This document shows positions 18,958-27,747 of a stretch of DNA of 64,000 nucleotides, in pieces; the first letter of the stretch is position 1, and the number at the start of each line of letters is the position of its first letter. This DNA comes from Campylobacter coli LMG 9860. Lineage in GTDB: Bacteria; Campylobacterota; Campylobacteria; Campylobacterales; Campylobacteraceae. Made by a program: the position numbers and the translations under genes. Where the stretch lies: the NCBI RefSeq assembly GCF_000254135.1, contig NZ_AINS01000006.1, positions 1-64,000 on the forward strand. Reading direction: 5' to 3'. Below the pieces are notes generated by a model. That model was not told where the DNA came from, ran no database searches, and saw only the letters and a program-made list of their open reading frames with translations.

Positions 18958-19888
18958 TTTTACTCCTTAAAGGTTGAATGGTAATATGCCCTATTTCAAA
19001 TCGGTGTAACAAATCATGCGACAAATCATAAGATAATTGTTCAAATTCTTTTAAATCATCGATATTAACTCGTAAATGCATAGAAGCTACTAACATTTTA
19101 TTGGTAATTTGTGTGATATGCAAATCAATCACCTCTTCTACTTTAGAATTTAAAAGCAAAGCTTGTTTTACCTCTTCTATATCCACAGGAGAGGTTTCAA
19201 GTAAAATATTTACACTTTGCTTAAGAAGTGTTATAGCCCATCTTAAAAGTAAAAGCGATAAAATAATAGCTAAAATCGTATCTATATAAACTATACCGCT
19301 AAAATATACAGCAATACCACCTATAATCACTACCAAAGAGCCCAGCAAATCACTCATCATATGCAAAAAGGCTGATTTCATATTGACATTTTCTAAATTT
19401 GCGCCTCTAAACATCATAAAAGCATTTATAGCATTGACTAAAAAACCTAAAACAGCTACTATAATCATAGTTTTAGCATCGATACTGCTTGGATTTATAA
19501 GCTTTTCTATAGCTTCATAGATGATAAAAATCGCTGATAAAATGATAGTTAAAGCATTGATAAATGCGACCAAAATTTCTAAGCGAAAATAACCAAAAGT
19601 CTTTTGATGATCCTGCCATTTTTCTATAGCGATAATAGCTAAAAAACTAAGTGTTAGAGCAAAAACATCTGAAAACATATGCAAAGTATCACTTAAAAGC
19701 GCAAGAGAATTAGAAAGTAAAGAGTATATAAATTGAACCAGCATCATTGAAAAAGTCATCAAAAGAGAAATTTTCAATATTTTTTTATCCACACTCCTTG
19801 CATCAGCATGATGATGTTCATGAGAGTGATCTTCGTGGTTATGTTTAGATTTATTCGCTAAGGGTTCGTGTAGTAAAAATTCATACAT
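18947..19888 (-). CDS. Cation diffusion facilitator (CDF) metal exporter
   Basis: Inner-membrane metal/proton antiporter, most likely for zinc or cobalt (CzcD/ZitB group), 313 aa. A His-rich cytoplasmic N-terminus (HNHEDHSHEHHHADA) is followed by six predicted helices, with LLSDTLHMFSDVFAL (HxxxD, site A) in helix 2 and MKSAFLHMMSDLLGS (HxxxD) in helix 5, then a cytoplasmic domain. The ATG at 19888 follows AAGGA, which is buried in a hairpin (19891-19939). It overlaps the small HMA gene by 11 nt. Exact metal specificity cannot be read by eye. Confidence 0.92.
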   Translation of the reverse strand: MYEFLLHEPLANKSKHNHEDHSHEHHHADARSVDKKILKISLLMTFSMMLVQFIYSLLSNSLALLSDTLHMFSDVFALTLSFLAIIAIEKWQDHQKTFGYFRLEILVAFINALTIILSAIFIIYEAIEKLINPSSIDAKTMIIVAVLGFLVNAINAFMMFRGANLENVNMKSAFLHMMSDLLGSLVVIIGGIAVYFSGIVYIDTILAIILSLLLLRWAITLLKQSVNILLETSPVDIEEVKQALLLNSKVEEVIDLHITQITNKMLVASMHLRVNIDDLKEFEQLSYDLSHDLLHRFEIGHITIQPLRSKNEI

Positions 19889-19890
19889 TT

Positions 19891-19939
19891 TATATCCTTT
19901 TTGCTTGATATTTTAAGATATTAAACTAAAAAGGATATA
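19891..19939 (-). promoter_or_regulatory. Hairpin that buries the ribosome site of the CDF exporter
   Basis: On the minus strand, the arm at 19939-19928 pairs perfectly over 12 bp with 19902-19891, around a 25-nt loop. The 3' arm contains the AAGGA ribosome site; the ATG follows 2 nt later. A TATAAA at 19944-19949 could start a transcript at the foot of the hairpin. No T-run follows the stem, so a terminator is unlikely. The loop holds two AATATC copies spaced by TTAA. Confidence 0.55.
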
Positions 19940-19962
19940 AAGATTTATATTTTTCATAAAAA

Positions 19963-20232
19963 TTAAAAATCAAAAAGTTCGCCTAGCCAGCTTTCTCTTT
20001 TTTTCTTTTTGTAATAATGATCGTGGCTTTGGTGACTATAAGAATGATCATTATATCTAGGCTCTTGTCTTGGAGCTTGGTTAAAACTTGCCGTATTAGG
20101 AGTGCTGCGTTCTATGATTTTATCAAGTTCTCCACGATCAAGCCAAACACCACGACACTTTGGACAATAATCAATCTCAACTCCGCTTCTATCGCTCATT
20201 ACCAAATCAACATTACAAACAGGACACAACAT
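19963..20232 (-). CDS. Zinc-ribbon protein (zf-TFIIB family)
   Basis: An 89-aa protein with a TFIIB-type zinc ribbon: CPVCNVDLVMSDRSGVEIDYCPKCRGVWLDRGELDKII supplies four Cys ligands (about residues 3, 6, 24, 27) and the family's WLDRGEL tail. A low-complexity Gln/Tyr/His region (NDHSYSHQSHDHYY) and a basic KKKKRES stretch follow. The ATG at 20232 has AAGGA upstream; an extension to 20286 lacks support. Function is unknown; families of this type are widespread and uncharacterised. It lies between a ThrE-like exporter and the metal exporters on the same strand. Confidence 0.85.
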   Translation of the reverse strand: MLCPVCNVDLVMSDRSGVEIDYCPKCRGVWLDRGELDKIIERSTPNTASFNQAPRQEPRYNDHSYSHQSHDHYYKKKKRESWLGELFDF

Positions 20233-20289
20233 GTATTTTTCCTTTTTTATAAAATTTTCAAAATTATAATAAGAAAGATTAAACAAAAA

Positions 20290-20784
20290 TCAATGCTTTT
20301 TAGCATGCCTTGTCATCATAAAACTTTGCTCAAAGAATATAAGCAAGGTAACGCTTACCCCTATAGCCAAAGCCAAAGTTACCGAAAGTGTGGTAAAAAA
20401 ATAATCAAAAAACTGCACCAAAAATTCAGACTTAGCCTTTAAATCATCACTGCGTATAAAAGAGATAAGATATAAAATAGCCTTATAAGCATAAATACCA
20501 GGTATCATAGGAATAAGCGCAGGAAAAGCAATAACCTCAGCAGGGGTTTTAATAATCTTAGCCAAAGCAATACCCAAACAACCCACGCAAAAAGAAGCTA
20601 CAAAAGTTGCAATTGCCAAAGTTTCAAAATGAAAATATTCTATCAAAGTAAAGCGAAGTCCGTGAGCAATGGCCGCTAAGAGTGCAGATAAAATAAGAGT
20701 TTTTAAAGGAGGATTACAAGCATACGCGAAACCAAACCCAGCCATAGCAGCAAAAAACATATCTTTTAAGATAAATTCAATCAT
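20290..20784 (-). CDS. Threonine/serine exporter, small subunit (ThrE C-terminal domain type)
   Basis: Membrane protein of 164 aa with about five helices, of the DUF3815/ThrE_2 family, equivalent to the C-terminal half of Corynebacterium ThrE. Typical segments are AMAGFGFAYACNPP near the N-terminus and FPALIPMIPGIYAYKAI. It works with the partner encoded by the overlapping upstream gene (4 nt, ATGA). Substrate assignment rests on family only. Confidence 0.8.
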   Translation of the reverse strand: MIEFILKDMFFAAMAGFGFAYACNPPLKTLILSALLAAIAHGLRFTLIEYFHFETLAIATFVASFCVGCLGIALAKIIKTPAEVIAFPALIPMIPGIYAYKAILYLISFIRSDDLKAKSEFLVQFFDYFFTTLSVTLALAIGVSVTLLIFFEQSFMMTRHAKKH

Positions 20785-21557
20785 TGTAAAATCCCAAATT
20801 TTGAAATACTAAGAGTCATATAAATTCCAAGAGCAATACAGCAAATTAAAATAGCTACGCTGATAATACGACTTAAACCCATTAAAATATGATCTTTTAA
20901 TATATCGATTATAGAATTGATAAAAAATACCCCCGGTATAAGATATAAGATACTAGAACCAAGTGCTGCATCAGAAGTATTTGTATAGCCCATATCTAAA
21001 CCCAAAAATACAAACCAAGAAGAAACAAAAGAGCAAAGAATGTATTGAATTCTTAAATCTATTTTTATCTTAGTAAGAGCAAATCTTAAAAGCAGTCCTA
21101 AAAAAGTCGCAAAAAATACCAAAACCCCTGCGCCAAAATCCCCGCCAAAAAGTCTACAAAAACCTGAATTAGCTATAGAAACAAATAAAAGATTTAATAC
21201 ATAAGAATGTTTTTTTTGAATACTTATAGCATTAAAGGCTGATTTTGCTTTTTCAAGTTCGTATTTGTGATCGTATATGGCCCAACTTAAAGCACTTAAT
21301 TCAAAAATAAGTTTAAAATTAATATGAGCATGATGATTAGGTATCACATAGGTTCTTTGTATGGAATTATCTTCAATATCTACAATATTTAAAGTGATAT
21401 GGTGAAAAAAGAAATTAATATTGATCTCATATCCATAAACTTGAGCTATCCTGCCAACGCATTTAGCAACTCTAGCTGTGTAGGTTCCTGCGCTTAAAAG
21501 TGTTTTGGTATAGTCGATTAGAAAATTTGTTAAACTTTGAATATCAGGCTTTTGCAT
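20781..21557 (-). CDS. Threonine/serine exporter, large subunit (ThrE N-terminal domain type)
   Basis: 258-aa DUF1212/ThrE family protein. The cytoplasmic N-terminus has LLSAGTYTARVAKCVGRIAQVYG, which corresponds to the family's SGAxxxRVE motif, followed by a mixed alpha/beta segment and five hydrophobic helices with GSSILYLIPGVFFINSIIDIL. Together with the 164-aa partner it reconstitutes a ThrE-like exporter split into two genes. It is divergent from the LDH-like gene. Confidence 0.82.
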   Translation of the reverse strand: MQKPDIQSLTNFLIDYTKTLLSAGTYTARVAKCVGRIAQVYGYEININFFFHHITLNIVDIEDNSIQRTYVIPNHHAHINFKLIFELSALSWAIYDHKYELEKAKSAFNAISIQKKHSYVLNLLFVSIANSGFCRLFGGDFGAGVLVFFATFLGLLLRFALTKIKIDLRIQYILCSFVSSWFVFLGLDMGYTNTSDAALGSSILYLIPGVFFINSIIDILKDHILMGLSRIISVAILICCIALGIYMTLSISKFGILQ

Positions 21558-21622
21558 ATTTATAATTTCTTTAAAATCAAATTTATATAATTATAACAAA
21601 ATTTCAAAGCAAAGGAAATAAA

Positions 21623-22546
21623 ATGTCAAAAATCGGTATTGTGGGTTTGGGTTTTGTGGGTGCAGCAAGTGCTTATAATATTGTTGTGCAAAATATTTGC
21701 TCCGAACTTTATTTATATGATATCAAGCAAGACTTAGCCTTAGCACACGCGAGAGATTTAGAAGATATGTCTGCGATTCATTCTTCTTATACGAGAATAA
21801 TTCATGCTACAAATTTAGAACAACTAGCAAGTTGTGATATTATCATCCTAGCTTTCAGAAAAGAAAATTTAAAAGAATTATCCAGTCGTTTAGTTGAGCT
21901 TCAAAACAATATCACCGAGCTTAAGGATATTGTTTTGAGTTTAAAACATGCAAATTTTAAGGGTAAATATATCGTTGCTACAAATCCAAATGATACGATT
22001 ACTTATTATACTCAAATTCTAAGCTCTTTACCTAAAAACCATGTTTTTGGAAGTGGAACCAATCTTGATAGCTCTAGACTTAAAAAAATTCTAGCCAAAG
22101 ATTTAGATCTTAATCCTAAAGATATCACCGCTTATATGATAGGAGAGCATGGGGATTCGCAATTTGCCGCCCTTTCTACGGCTAGTGTTTTAGGGCAAAA
22201 TTTACTAACATTTTGCGATAAGATGGGTAAAAAATTAGATATAGAAAATATCGAAAAAGCAGTTGTTGATGAGGGGTATTTTATCTATAAACGCAAAGGA
22301 AGAACCGAATTTGGCATAGGAACTTCTTGTGCAAATTTAGCTAAAGCTGTTTTAGAAGATAGAAAAAGCTTGTATCCTATAAGTGTGGTTTTTGATGATT
22401 TAGCATTTTCATTGCCTGCTATCATAGGAAAAAATGGGGTAGAAAAAATCTTTGAACTAGATTTTAACGAAAGAGAAAAAATCAAGCTAGAAAATTCAAA
22501 ACTGCAAATTAAAAATGCTATACAAAGTGTGAGCGATAAAATTTAA
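21623..22546 (+). CDS. ldh: LDH/MDH-family 2-hydroxyacid dehydrogenase of uncertain substrate
   Basis: NAD-dependent dehydrogenase fold, 307 aa. Seen: VGLGFVGAASAYNI (Rossmann loop), VATNPNDTITYY, the GTNLDSSRLKKIL catalytic Arg region and IGEHGDSQ (catalytic His). The mobile specificity loop, normally AGxxQKPGETR in LDH and AGxxRKPGMDR in MDH, reads AFRKENLKELSSRL, so the substrate-deciding residues are not those of either standard enzyme. From memory, deletion of the C. jejuni orthologue did not affect growth on L-lactate. The symbol follows annotation tradition, not function. RBS AAAGGAAA precedes the ATG. Confidence 0.8.
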   Translation: MSKIGIVGLGFVGAASAYNIVVQNICSELYLYDIKQDLALAHARDLEDMSAIHSSYTRIIHATNLEQLASCDIIILAFRKENLKELSSRLVELQNNITELKDIVLSLKHANFKGKYIVATNPNDTITYYTQILSSLPKNHVFGSGTNLDSSRLKKILAKDLDLNPKDITAYMIGEHGDSQFAALSTASVLGQNLLTFCDKMGKKLDIENIEKAVVDEGYFIYKRKGRTEFGIGTSCANLAKAVLEDRKSLYPISVVFDDLAFSLPAIIGKNGVEKIFELDFNEREKIKLENSKLQIKNAIQSVSDKI

Positions 22547-23148
22547 GCCTTTTTAGCAAAAGGCTTTTTTATTTTTATATAAATTAAACTTGCCAAAACT
22601 ATAAAAATAATTATAACAATAAGAATTTGAGTCAGATAAGCTTTAATCAATTCTTCATTTTCTCCTATATAATAACCCAAAAATGCGAGTATACTTACCC
22701 AAATAGCACTACCTAGTGCAGTAAAAAGCACAAAATTAACAAGTTTCATTTTAACCAAACCCGCAGGCATGGAAATATACTGACGAATTCCTGGCAAAAG
22801 CCTACAAGTAAAAGTGGAAAATTCTCCGTGTTTATTAAAAAATTCTTCAAATTTGGCAAATTTAGCTTCATTGATACCAAAATATTTACCCCATCTAAGT
22901 ACAAATTTTTTACCCCAAAAAAAGCAAATATAATAATTAATCAAAGCTCCTAAAACAGAGCCTAAAACTCCACTTAATATACAAAAAACTATATCAAGCT
23001 CGCCCTTATGCGCTAAATATCCTGCTGGAATCATCACAACTTCACTTGGAAAAGGTATAAAACAACTTTCTAAAGTCATTAAAATAATAATGCCTAAATA
23101 TCCCCAATCACTAGCAGTTTCGATAATAAAATGAATGATTTCTTGCAT
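22543..23148 (-). CDS. DedA-family membrane protein
   Basis: Inner-membrane protein of 201 aa (DedA/SNARE-associated family), whose E. coli relatives (YqjA/YghB) support proton homeostasis and envelope function; some members flip polyprenyl phosphate. Seen: ESCFIPFPSEVVMIPAGYLA (conserved E and P), the GALINYYICFFWGKKFVLRWGKY segment, and FTCRLLPGIRQYISMPAGLVKM (FxRxxPxxR). It ends with a basic KKPFAKKA tail whose codons form the ldh terminator hairpin. Convergent with ldh, overlapping by 4 nt. Confidence 0.9.
   Translation of the reverse strand: MQEIIHFIIETASDWGYLGIIILMTLESCFIPFPSEVVMIPAGYLAHKGELDIVFCILSGVLGSVLGALINYYICFFWGKKFVLRWGKYFGINEAKFAKFEEFFNKHGEFSTFTCRLLPGIRQYISMPAGLVKMKLVNFVLFTALGSAIWVSILAFLGYYIGENEELIKAYLTQILIVIIIFIVLASLIYIKIKKPFAKKA
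22546..22570 (+). terminator. Terminator of the LDH-like gene
   Basis: Perfect 8-bp stem (22546-22553 with 22558-22565), 4-nt loop, then TTTTT. It lies inside the 3' coding end of the convergent dedA gene. Confidence 0.8.
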
Positions 23149-23312
23149 ATTAGCCTTATAGAAGAAAAATTTCCAAAATTGTAACTTAAAAAAATAAACA
23201 AATTAAAGCAAGTATTTAAAATCATACTTTCTAACTAAGATTTATACAGAAGCTATCTTAGCTAGTCTAGTAAAAGACCAGCTTTAGTAGGCAAGATAAA
23301 AATTAATGTAAA
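23149..23312. other. Intergenic gap at the omp50 position
   Basis: 164 bp between the dedA start and the peptidyl-prolyl isomerase stop, with no ORF. It contains a 9-bp stem (23260-23268 with 23275-23283), complete on the minus strand if one G-U pair is allowed, and no T-run after it. As I recall, NCTC 11168 carries Cj1169c and omp50 (Cj1170c) here; both are absent. Confidence 0.5.
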
Positions 23313-23795
23313 TTAGATTTTATCACAGATTTTAATATCGATGATTTTATCACCTTGACGAATAGAATCTAGCACTTCCAAACTTTCTTTATCTTCGGGA
23401 TTAATTTGCCCAAAAACAGTATGAACTCCATCTAAATGAGCTTGAGGGCTGTGACAAATAAAAAATTGAGAGCCACCCGTATCGCGTCCTGCGTGTGCCA
23501 TAGATAAGGTTCCACGCTCATGTTTATGTTCTTGATCATCACATTCGCAAATAATTTCATATCCAGGCCCACCTACACCATTGCCGTGTGGACAACCTCC
23601 TTGTATGACAAAATTTGGGATCACACGATGAAAATTTAAATCTTTATAAAATCCCTCATTAGCCAAAGTAGCAAAATTACAAACCGTTTGCGGAGCCTCA
23701 TCGCCAAAAAGTTTTAATTTCATTGTGCCTTTTTCAGTTTCTATAAGAGCAAATTTGTATTCATTTACTTTGCTTGTTTCGATTGTTTTTATCAT
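23313..23795 (-). CDS. Cyclophilin-type peptidyl-prolyl cis-trans isomerase
   Basis: Cytoplasmic prolyl isomerase of 160 aa. Cyclophilin motifs: [77 protein letters not shown]. The catalytic Arg (FHRV), FxxQ-type GSQFFI and the HTVFG strand are all present; no signal peptide is seen. A YebC-family gene lies 9 nt upstream in the same direction, so they are probably co-transcribed. Confidence 0.93.
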   Translation of the reverse strand: MIKTIETSKVNEYKFALIETEKGTMKLKLFGDEAPQTVCNFATLANEGFYKDLNFHRVIPNFVIQGGCPHGNGVGGPGYEIICECDDQEHKHERGTLSMAHAGRDTGGSQFFICHSPQAHLDGVHTVFGQINPEDKESLEVLDSIRQGDKIIDIKICDKI

Positions 23796-23804
23796 TATTT
23801 CTCC

Positions 23805-24512
23805 TTAATCTATATTTGTATAAACAGCTTGAACATCATCATCATCTTCTAACTTATCTAAAAGTTTTTCTATATCGCTAAGCTGTTCTTCGCTAAAGCT
23901 TACAGGATTGTTTGGTATATACTCAAGTCCTGCTTTTTTAAGAACTAAACCCTTAGTCTCTATAGCAGAACTTAGCTCACCAAAGGCAGTATAATCACCG
24001 CTAATTACTAACTCTTCTTCATTTTGTTCTAATTCTTCAAGCCCTGCATCGATCAAATCAAGTTCTAATTCTTCTAAATCTCCTGCAAATTTTTCAAGAT
24101 GAAAAACCGCTTTTCTAGCAAACATAAAGCCTAAAGATCCATTTTGTAAAACTTCTCCACCATTTTTGCTAAAAATGGCTTTAACATTAGCCACGGTGCG
24201 CGTAGGGTTATCGCTCATACATTCAACTATAACCAAAGCTCCATGTGCAGCTTTTCCTTCATAATGAATGTTTTTAATATCTGCGCTATCTTTTCCACTC
24301 GCACGCTTAATAGCCGCATCTATATTATCTTTTGGCATATTATTTGCTTTTGCTGTGGCTATAGCACTTCTTAATTTTGGATTCATATCAGGATCAGTGC
24401 CACCTTCTTTAGCAGCTACTTGTATGGCTTTAGCAAGCTTAGGAAAAAGCTTACTCATTTTATCCCATCTAGCCTCTTTAGAGGCTCTTCGGTATTCAAA
24501 CGCTCGTCCCAT
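23805..24512 (-). CDS. yebC: YebC/PmpR-family regulatory protein
   Basis: 235-aa member of the TACO1/YebC family. The signature [60 protein letters not shown], and the [22 protein letters not shown] strand are near-universal. YebC proteins have been linked to transcriptional regulation and, more recently, to relieving ribosome stalling at difficult motifs; which role applies here is inferred from family only. The gene is divergent from the SMR pair. Confidence 0.93.
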   Translation of the reverse strand: MGRAFEYRRASKEARWDKMSKLFPKLAKAIQVAAKEGGTDPDMNPKLRSAIATAKANNMPKDNIDAAIKRASGKDSADIKNIHYEGKAAHGALVIVECMSDNPTRTVANVKAIFSKNGGEVLQNGSLGFMFARKAVFHLEKFAGDLEELELDLIDAGLEELEQNEEELVISGDYTAFGELSSAIETKGLVLKKAGLEYIPNNPVSFSEEQLSDIEKLLDKLEDDDDVQAVYTNID

Positions 24513-24618
24513 AAATTCTCACTTTCTTTAAGATTTCTAAAGTTAAAAGTATAAAACAAAAAGGCTAATTAAAGCTTTAAATGATATGATTTTACCGTTT
24601 ATTTTTAGGAGGGCTTTC

Positions 24619-24960
24619 TTGAATTTAATAAAAAAAGAACTTTTTGTTGCTTGGTTTTTCTTGATTGCTGCTATTGTATTTGAAGTTTTAGGTACTAGTT
24701 TTTTAAAAATGGAAAATCAAATTTTAGGCTATATATTTATGGCTTTATTTATAGCTTTTTCTTATTTTTTTATGGGCAAGGCGATTAAAAAAATTCAAGT
24801 AGGCATAGCCTATGCTGTATGGGAACTTTTAGGGATTATTCTTATACTTTTAGTTTCTTTTATAGTTTTTAAAGAGAGTTTAACCTTAACTCAAATTCTA
24901 GGCATTATTCTTTCTATCGTTGGAATTATCATGATTAATATAGGCGAGGTTAAAGAATAA
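24619..24960 (+). CDS. Small multidrug resistance (SMR) family transporter, subunit 1
   Basis: Four-helix membrane protein of 113 aa: WFFLIAAIVFEVLGTSFLKM carries the catalytic Glu of EmrE-type exporters (AAIxFEVxGT), and IAYAVWELLGIILILLVSFIVFKE has the conserved AYAxW. I set the start at TTG 24619 because AGGAGG lies 6 nt before it; the ATG at 24586 has no ribosome site. The stop overlaps the next gene (TAATG), so the two are translated together and probably form a heteromer, as in other paired SMR proteins (for example YkkCD). Confidence 0.85.
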   Translation: MNLIKKELFVAWFFLIAAIVFEVLGTSFLKMENQILGYIFMALFIAFSYFFMGKAIKKIQVGIAYAVWELLGIILILLVSFIVFKESLTLTQILGIILSIVGIIMINIGEVKE

Positions 24961-25268
24961 TGTATATTTTTATTATTGTTCTATCGGCATTGTTAGATAT
25001 CGTAGCAAATTTATTGCTAAAAAAATCAGATGGTTTTAAGAATAAAATTTGGGGCTTAGCTGCGATTGTCAATGCTATACTTGCTTTTTTTCTACTTTCT
25101 TTTTCTTTAAAATATGTTCCTTTAAGCATAGCTTACTCAACTTGGGGTGCTATAGGCATCATAGGAACTTGTCTTGGTGGATGGATTTTATATAAAGAAA
25201 AATTAAACAAAATAGGAATTTTAGGTATCATTATCGTGATAATAGCAGTATTTTTGCTAAATTATTAA
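24960..25268 (+). CDS. Small multidrug resistance (SMR) family transporter, subunit 2
   Basis: 102-aa four-helix partner. VLSALLDIVANLLLKKSDGF occupies the helix 1 position, but the canonical membrane Glu is replaced by Asp (LLDIVAN); the SIAYSTWGAIGIIGTCLGGWILYKEKLN segment matches the SMR helix 3-4 region. A pair with unequal helix 1 residues suggests an obligate heterodimer with fixed orientation. The real substrate (drug, guanidinium or polyamine) is unknown. Confidence 0.82.
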   Translation: MYIFIIVLSALLDIVANLLLKKSDGFKNKIWGLAAIVNAILAFFLLSFSLKYVPLSIAYSTWGAIGIIGTCLGGWILYKEKLNKIGILGIIIVIIAVFLLNY

Positions 25269-25289
25269 AACAGCAAAATGCTGTTTTAA
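25265..25289. terminator. Bidirectional terminator between the SMR genes and argS
   Basis: Perfect 11-bp stem (25265-25275 with 25279-25289) and 3-nt loop, with A and T runs within the stem flanks serving both directions. It contains the argS stop codon. Confidence 0.75.
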
Positions 25290-26878
25290 TGTTCCATTTT
25301 GTTTTTTGCTTCAATACCCATTAAAGAAAATGCGGTTTTAATACTAAGAGCAACCAAAGAAAATAATTTAAGCAAATCATTTTCATTTGCAGAGCCTACA
25401 ACTTTATTTTCATTGTAGAATTTATGAAAATTTGCAGCTAAATTTTTAAGATAATCAGGAATTTTTTGCAAAGCTCTAGCCTCAAAAGCATCGTTTAAAA
25501 TAGCTTTTAAATTCAAAGCTTCAAAAAGCAAATTTACTCCATCTTGATTTAGGCTTTGTAAATCTGCATCAATCACATCATCAATTTTTTTACCAGCTTT
25601 GCCAAAAACTTGATGAATTCTAGCGTGTGCATAGTTGATATAATACACAGGATTAGAATTGTCTTCTTTTTGTAAATCACTGATATCAAATTCTAAATGA
25701 GTATCGCATTTTTTACTTAAAAAGATATAACGCAATGCATCGCTTCCTATCTCTTCTACCACATCACTCATTAAGATAAAATTTCCTGCTCTTTTACTCA
25801 TTTTATAAGGTTCTCCATTTTTAAGTAAAGAAACCATTTGTGCTAAGATAATTTCAAGATCATCAGCCTTAAAGCCTAAAAATTCCATAGCAGCCTTCAT
25901 TCTAGATATATAGCCATGATGATCTGCTCCCCAAATATTGATACATTTATCATAACCTCTACTCATTTTATCCTTATGATAAACTATATCCGCTGCTAAA
26001 TAAGTCCCACGGCCATCTTCACGGATAATAACACGATCTTTTTCATCGCCTTTTTGCGAAGAAGCAAGCCAAATTTTACCTTCTTGCTCGTAAATTCCTT
26101 TATGCTCTTTTAAAGATTCTAAAGTTGCATTTAAAGCATCATAATACGATCTTTCGCTTACATAGCTGTCAATTTTAATCTTTGCTTGTTCTAAATTTTG
26201 TTTAATCAAAACAAGCATTTTATCTTTTGCCCAATCAGCCAAACTAGGGATATTTTCTTCGCTAAAAAATTCTTTACCAAATTTTTCAAAAGCTTCTTTT
26301 GCTAAATCTGCTATATACTCGCCTTTGTAATATTGCTCTGGATATTCAACATTTTCATGAAGTATACTTTCTTTCACACTTAGTAAAATAGAAAGTCCTA
26401 GTAAATAAATTTGATTACCCGCATCATTGACATAATATTCTGTGTCAAATTTATATCCTAAGTGTTTTGCAATGCGTGCCAAAGTATCACCAAAAACCGC
26501 ACCTCTTGCATGCCCTATATGTAAAGGGCCTGTAGGATTAGCACTGACATATTCAAGCAAAAAACTTTCAGTTTTATCCTCTCCTTTGGAAAATTCATTT
26601 GGATTTTGTAAGGCTTTATTTGCAAGCTCATTTAAAAAGGTTTTTGATAATCTAAAATTCAAATATCCATTGAGTGCTTCAACCTTATCAAAATAGCTAT
26701 GTTCTTGAAATTTAGCAGCTAGTTCATTTGCTATAGAAATAGGTGATTTTCTTAATTCTTTAGCTAAAGAAAAAGCCAAAGGGGTAGCAAAATGAGCTAG
26801 ATTTTTATCCTTTGGATTTTCAAGTGCAAAATCGCACTCTAAAATTTTTTTAACTTCATTAAAAATAATATTTTTCAA
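25286..26878 (-). CDS. argS: Arginyl-tRNA synthetase
   Basis: Class I synthetase of 530 aa charging tRNA-Arg. EYVSANPTGPLHIGHARGAVFGDTLARI holds the HIGH motif (near residue 118), and YKMSKRAGNFI is the KMSKR-type loop (near 357). The N-terminal additional domain and the C-terminal anticodon-binding domain with YINYAHARIHQVF are complete. It is the last gene of the long minus-strand operon beginning at rpsB, 10 nt after tatA. Confidence 0.96.
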   Translation of the reverse strand: MKNIIFNEVKKILECDFALENPKDKNLAHFATPLAFSLAKELRKSPISIANELAAKFQEHSYFDKVEALNGYLNFRLSKTFLNELANKALQNPNEFSKGEDKTESFLLEYVSANPTGPLHIGHARGAVFGDTLARIAKHLGYKFDTEYYVNDAGNQIYLLGLSILLSVKESILHENVEYPEQYYKGEYIADLAKEAFEKFGKEFFSEENIPSLADWAKDKMLVLIKQNLEQAKIKIDSYVSERSYYDALNATLESLKEHKGIYEQEGKIWLASSQKGDEKDRVIIREDGRGTYLAADIVYHKDKMSRGYDKCINIWGADHHGYISRMKAAMEFLGFKADDLEIILAQMVSLLKNGEPYKMSKRAGNFILMSDVVEEIGSDALRYIFLSKKCDTHLEFDISDLQKEDNSNPVYYINYAHARIHQVFGKAGKKIDDVIDADLQSLNQDGVNLLFEALNLKAILNDAFEARALQKIPDYLKNLAANFHKFYNENKVVGSANENDLLKLFSLVALSIKTAFSLMGIEAKNKMEH

Positions 26879-26888
26879 AAACTAAGCC

Positions 26889-27128
26889 TTAAGATTTTTT
26901 TACTTCATCTATATTTGCATCAGTATTTGCATGATTGGTTGTATTTTGCTTTTCTTCGATTTTATGCGCATTTTTTGCTGCTTCATCCTCATTGCTCATT
27001 TCATCTTTAAAAGTCTTAATACCCTTACCCAAGCCTTTTGCAAGCTCTGGTATCTTTTTGGCTCCAAAAAGTAATACAACAATTAATAAAATAATTAACC
27101 AATGACTTGGACTTGACCAACCACCCAT
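26889..27128 (-). CDS. tatA: Sec-independent protein translocase subunit TatA
   Basis: Membrane component of twin-arginine export, 79 aa. [44 protein letters not shown] contains the N-terminal helix, the FG hinge and the amphipathic helix of TatA/E. An acidic and polar tail follows. It sits 1 nt from gmk and 10 nt before argS. tatB and tatC are not in this window. Substrates in Campylobacter include the Rieske protein, encoded here as petA. Confidence 0.94.
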   Translation of the reverse strand: MGGWSSPSHWLIILLIVVLLFGAKKIPELAKGLGKGIKTFKDEMSNEDEAAKNAHKIEEKQNTTNHANTDANIDEVKKS

Positions 27129-27129
27129 T

Positions 27130-27747
27130 TTATTCTCCTTTGTTCCAAATATTTTGAATTTGCTCTAGATTTTGCCCTTTAGTCTTAAACTTATGGGCAA
27201 TTAAAATTGCTCTTAATGCTTCGTAACTTTCCTCTAGCTTATCGTTAATGATAAAATAATCATACTCATTAAGCTCTTTCATTTCATCACTTGCATTTTG
27301 CAATCTCTTCTCTAGTTGCAATATTGTATCAGTATTTCGCTTAATAAGTCTTTTTTTTAATTCATCTTTATTTTTTGTAGTGATAAAAACAGAAATGATT
27401 TTTTCAGCCATTTTCTTTTTGACTATCTTAAAACCTTGTACATCTATATCAAAAACAACTATTTTTCCATCATTTAAAGCATTTTGTATATGCTCAAGCG
27501 AAGTGCCGTAAAAATTTTCATGCACTTTAGCCCACTCTAAAAACTGCTCTTTATCTATACCTTGCTGAAATTCATCATGCGTGATAAAATAATAATCCAC
27601 TCCATGTTGCTCACCTTCTCTTGGTAAGCGTGTTGTCGAAGAAATAGAAAAATAAAGCTCTTCTTGAAATTCATCAAAAAGCTTTTTTAAAAGAGTGGAT
27701 TTTCCAGCTCCACTTGGCCCTGAAACCAACAATATAAAAGCACTCAA
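27130..27747 (-). CDS. gmk: Guanylate kinase
   Basis: Converts GMP to GDP with ATP (205 aa). [19 protein letters not shown] is the P-loop (residues 6-24), followed by [21 protein letters not shown] and [15 protein letters not shown] of the GMP-binding domain and [14 protein letters not shown]. It overlaps the acidic-protein gene by 4 nt. Confidence 0.96.
   Translation of the reverse strand: MSAFILLVSGPSGAGKSTLLKKLFDEFQEELYFSISSTTRLPREGEQHGVDYYFITHDEFQQGIDKEQFLEWAKVHENFYGTSLEHIQNALNDGKIVVFDIDVQGFKIVKKKMAEKIISVFITTKNKDELKKRLIKRNTDTILQLEKRLQNASDEMKELNEYDYFIINDKLEESYEALRAILIAHKFKTKGQNLEQIQNIWNKGE

Noticed and set aside
20017-20442. A plus-strand 141-aa ORF
   Set aside because: It lies antisense to the zinc-ribbon and ThrE genes, with no ribosome site and no recognisable motif.
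23260-23283. Hairpin as a terminator for the isomerase gene
   Set aside because: It lacks a T-run and lies 30 nt past the stop, so I only record it as a structure in the gap.
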